Positions 63,217 through 64,000 of a DNA stretch of 64,000 bases are shown one piece after another (within the stretch, counting starts at the first letter, position 1; every line of letters starts with the position of its first letter). The DNA is taken from NCBI RefSeq assembly GCF_000430725.1, contig NZ_AUMO01000017.1:186001-250000 (forward strand), given 5' to 3'. This DNA is from Azohydromonas australica DSM 1124 (GTDB lineage: Bacteria > Pseudomonadota > Gammaproteobacteria > Burkholderiales > Burkholderiaceae_C). Position numbers and translations under genes: made by a program. The notes beneath the pieces were generated by a model. It did no database searches. It had not been told where the DNA came from and was given only the letters and a program-made list of their open reading frames with translations.

Positions 63217-63219
63217 AAT
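63214..63219 (+). promoter_or_regulatory. Candidate -10 element for miaB
   Basis: TAAAAT overlaps the pabB-pabC stop codon and lies 158 bases before miaB. No -35 element is obvious. Confidence 0.4.
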
Positions 63220-63377
63220 TCGCGTTCGCCCGCGGGCCTTGCTGCCCGCACCCACAGCCCCTGGCTCTACACCATGTCCGCTGTGCCGGCGCCGCGCCGC
63301 CCTTCGCAGGGACGGGCCGCGGCCACGCGCAGGCCTGGACCGCAGCGTGCCGCCTCCCTTCGCTGAAGGACCCTCCC

Positions 63378-64000
63378 ATGAGCGCCAAGAAAGTATTCAT
63401 CCGCACCTTCGGCTGCCAGATGAACGAGTACGACTCGGACAAGATGGCCGACGTGCTCAAGGCCGTCGAAGGCTACGAGCCCACCGACGACGTCGAGCAG
63501 GCCGACCTGATCCTGTTCAACACCTGTTCGGTGCGCGAGAAGGCGCAGGAGAAGGTCTTTTCCGACCTGGGCCGCGTCAAGCACCTCAAGAAGAAGGGCG
63601 TGCTCATCGGCGTGGGCGGCTGCGTGGCGAGCCAGGAAGGCGCGGCCATCATCGAGCGCGCACCCTACGTGGACATGGTGTTCGGGCCGCAGACCCTGCA
63701 CCGTTTGCCGCAGATGATCCAGGCGCGCCAGGACCAGCGCCGGCCGCAGGTGGACATCAGCTTCCCCGAGATCGAGAAGTTCGACCACCTGCCGCCCGCG
63801 CGCGTGGAAGGCGCCTCGGCCTTCGTGTCGATCATGGAAGGCTGCTCCAAGTACTGCAGCTATTGCGTGGTGCCCTACACCCGCGGCGAGGAAGTGAGCC
63901 GCCCCTTCGAGGACGTGCTCACCGAGGTCGCCGGCCTGGCCGACCAGGGCGTCAAGGAAGTCACGCTGCTGGGCCAGAACGTCAACGCCTATCGCGGCCG
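63378..64000 (+). CDS. miaB: tRNA-2-methylthio-N6-dimethylallyladenosine synthase, 5' part
   Basis: The first 207 residues of MiaB, cut by the right edge of the window. It is a radical-SAM enzyme that methylthiolates i6A37 of tRNAs. The N-terminal UPF0004 domain holds three cluster-binding cysteines ([31 protein letters not shown]), and the radical SAM cluster motif is CSKYCSYC at about residues 155-162. The ATG at 63378 gives the standard start [18 protein letters not shown] leader of about 150 bases with a possible short upstream reading frame precedes it. Confidence 0.96.
   Translation, partial: MSAKKVFIRTFGCQMNEYDSDKMADVLKAVEGYEPTDDVEQADLILFNTCSVREKAQEKVFSDLGRVKHLKKKGVLIGVGGCVASQEGAAIIERAPYVDMVFGPQTLHRLPQMIQARQDQRRPQVDISFPEIEKFDHLPPARVEGASAFVSIMEGCSKYCSYCVVPYTRGEEVSRPFEDVLTEVAGLADQGVKEVTLLGQNVNAYRG

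Overview
The window is a high-GC (roughly 70%) stretch of ordinary bacterial chromosome. Gene content and order point to a betaproteobacterium of the order Burkholderiales, most likely Comamonadaceae: coxB with a fused cytochrome c domain, the pyrC'-pyrB-pyrR-ruvX-yqgE array, the pilGHIJ-chpA cluster next to rubA, thiD and hemL, accB-accC-prmA, and an AlaLysPro-rich histone H1-like protein. The genus cannot be fixed from the sequence. I see no insertion sequence, prophage, integrase, CRISPR array or restriction/defence cassette.

Layout. 1-1.9 kb: cytochrome oxidase genes (start of coxA, coxB, a DUF2244 protein), minus strand. 2-4.2 kb: BioC-like protein, then comF and trmL on plus. 4.2-6.7 kb: gpsA-secB-grxC-rhodanese (minus), divergent from gpmA. 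7.6-13.2 kb: a PRPP-synthetase-like gene, an acyltransferase and the overlapping pyrimidine array ending in yqgE. 13.2-16.5 kb: photolyase, GlxA-type regulator, isochorismatase-fold hydrolase. 16.5-22.3 kb: an overlapping tripartite RND efflux operon. 22.4-34.2 kb: the Chp/Pil chemosensory operon for twitching motility (rubA, pilG, pilH, pilI, pilJ, a 2284-residue ChpA/PilL), ending in a diguanylate cyclase. 34.3-45.8 kb (plus): thiD-like, hemL, mpl, yqiA-like esterase, SDR reductase, RNB exonuclease, TonB-like protein, aroE, mtgA, an uncharacterised protein and a thioredoxin-like protein. 45.8-51 kb: accB, accC, prmA, a zinc-ribbon/DUF3426 protein and a PfkB kinase. 51-58.4 kb (minus): H1-like protein, nrdB, nrdA, ampD, a PP0621-type protein, a CcsA/YpjD-type membrane protein. 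58.5-64 kb: ffh and ftsY convergent, tRNA-Met, a pabB-pabC fusion and the start of miaB.

The genes are mainly housekeeping: respiration, pyrimidine, heme, folate, fatty-acid, deoxynucleotide and peptidoglycan metabolism and protein export, plus one motility signalling cluster and one efflux system. Many adjacent genes overlap by 1-11 bp, suggesting translational coupling.

The points most worth a second look are regulatory or atypical-family: two NrdR-type palindromes three helical turns apart with a perfect DnaA box before nrdA; a repeated pattern of -10-like hexamers ending 5-7 bases before start codons, consistent with leaderless mRNAs; palindromes in the 333-bp accB leader; a dihydroorotase homologue without its zinc-binding histidines; a BioC-like protein without the SAM-binding glycine loop; a ThiD-like kinase with Asp in place of the catalytic Cys; and FDLDF-type repeats in the acidic linker of ChpA/PilL. 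I did not find an evident new multi-gene system.
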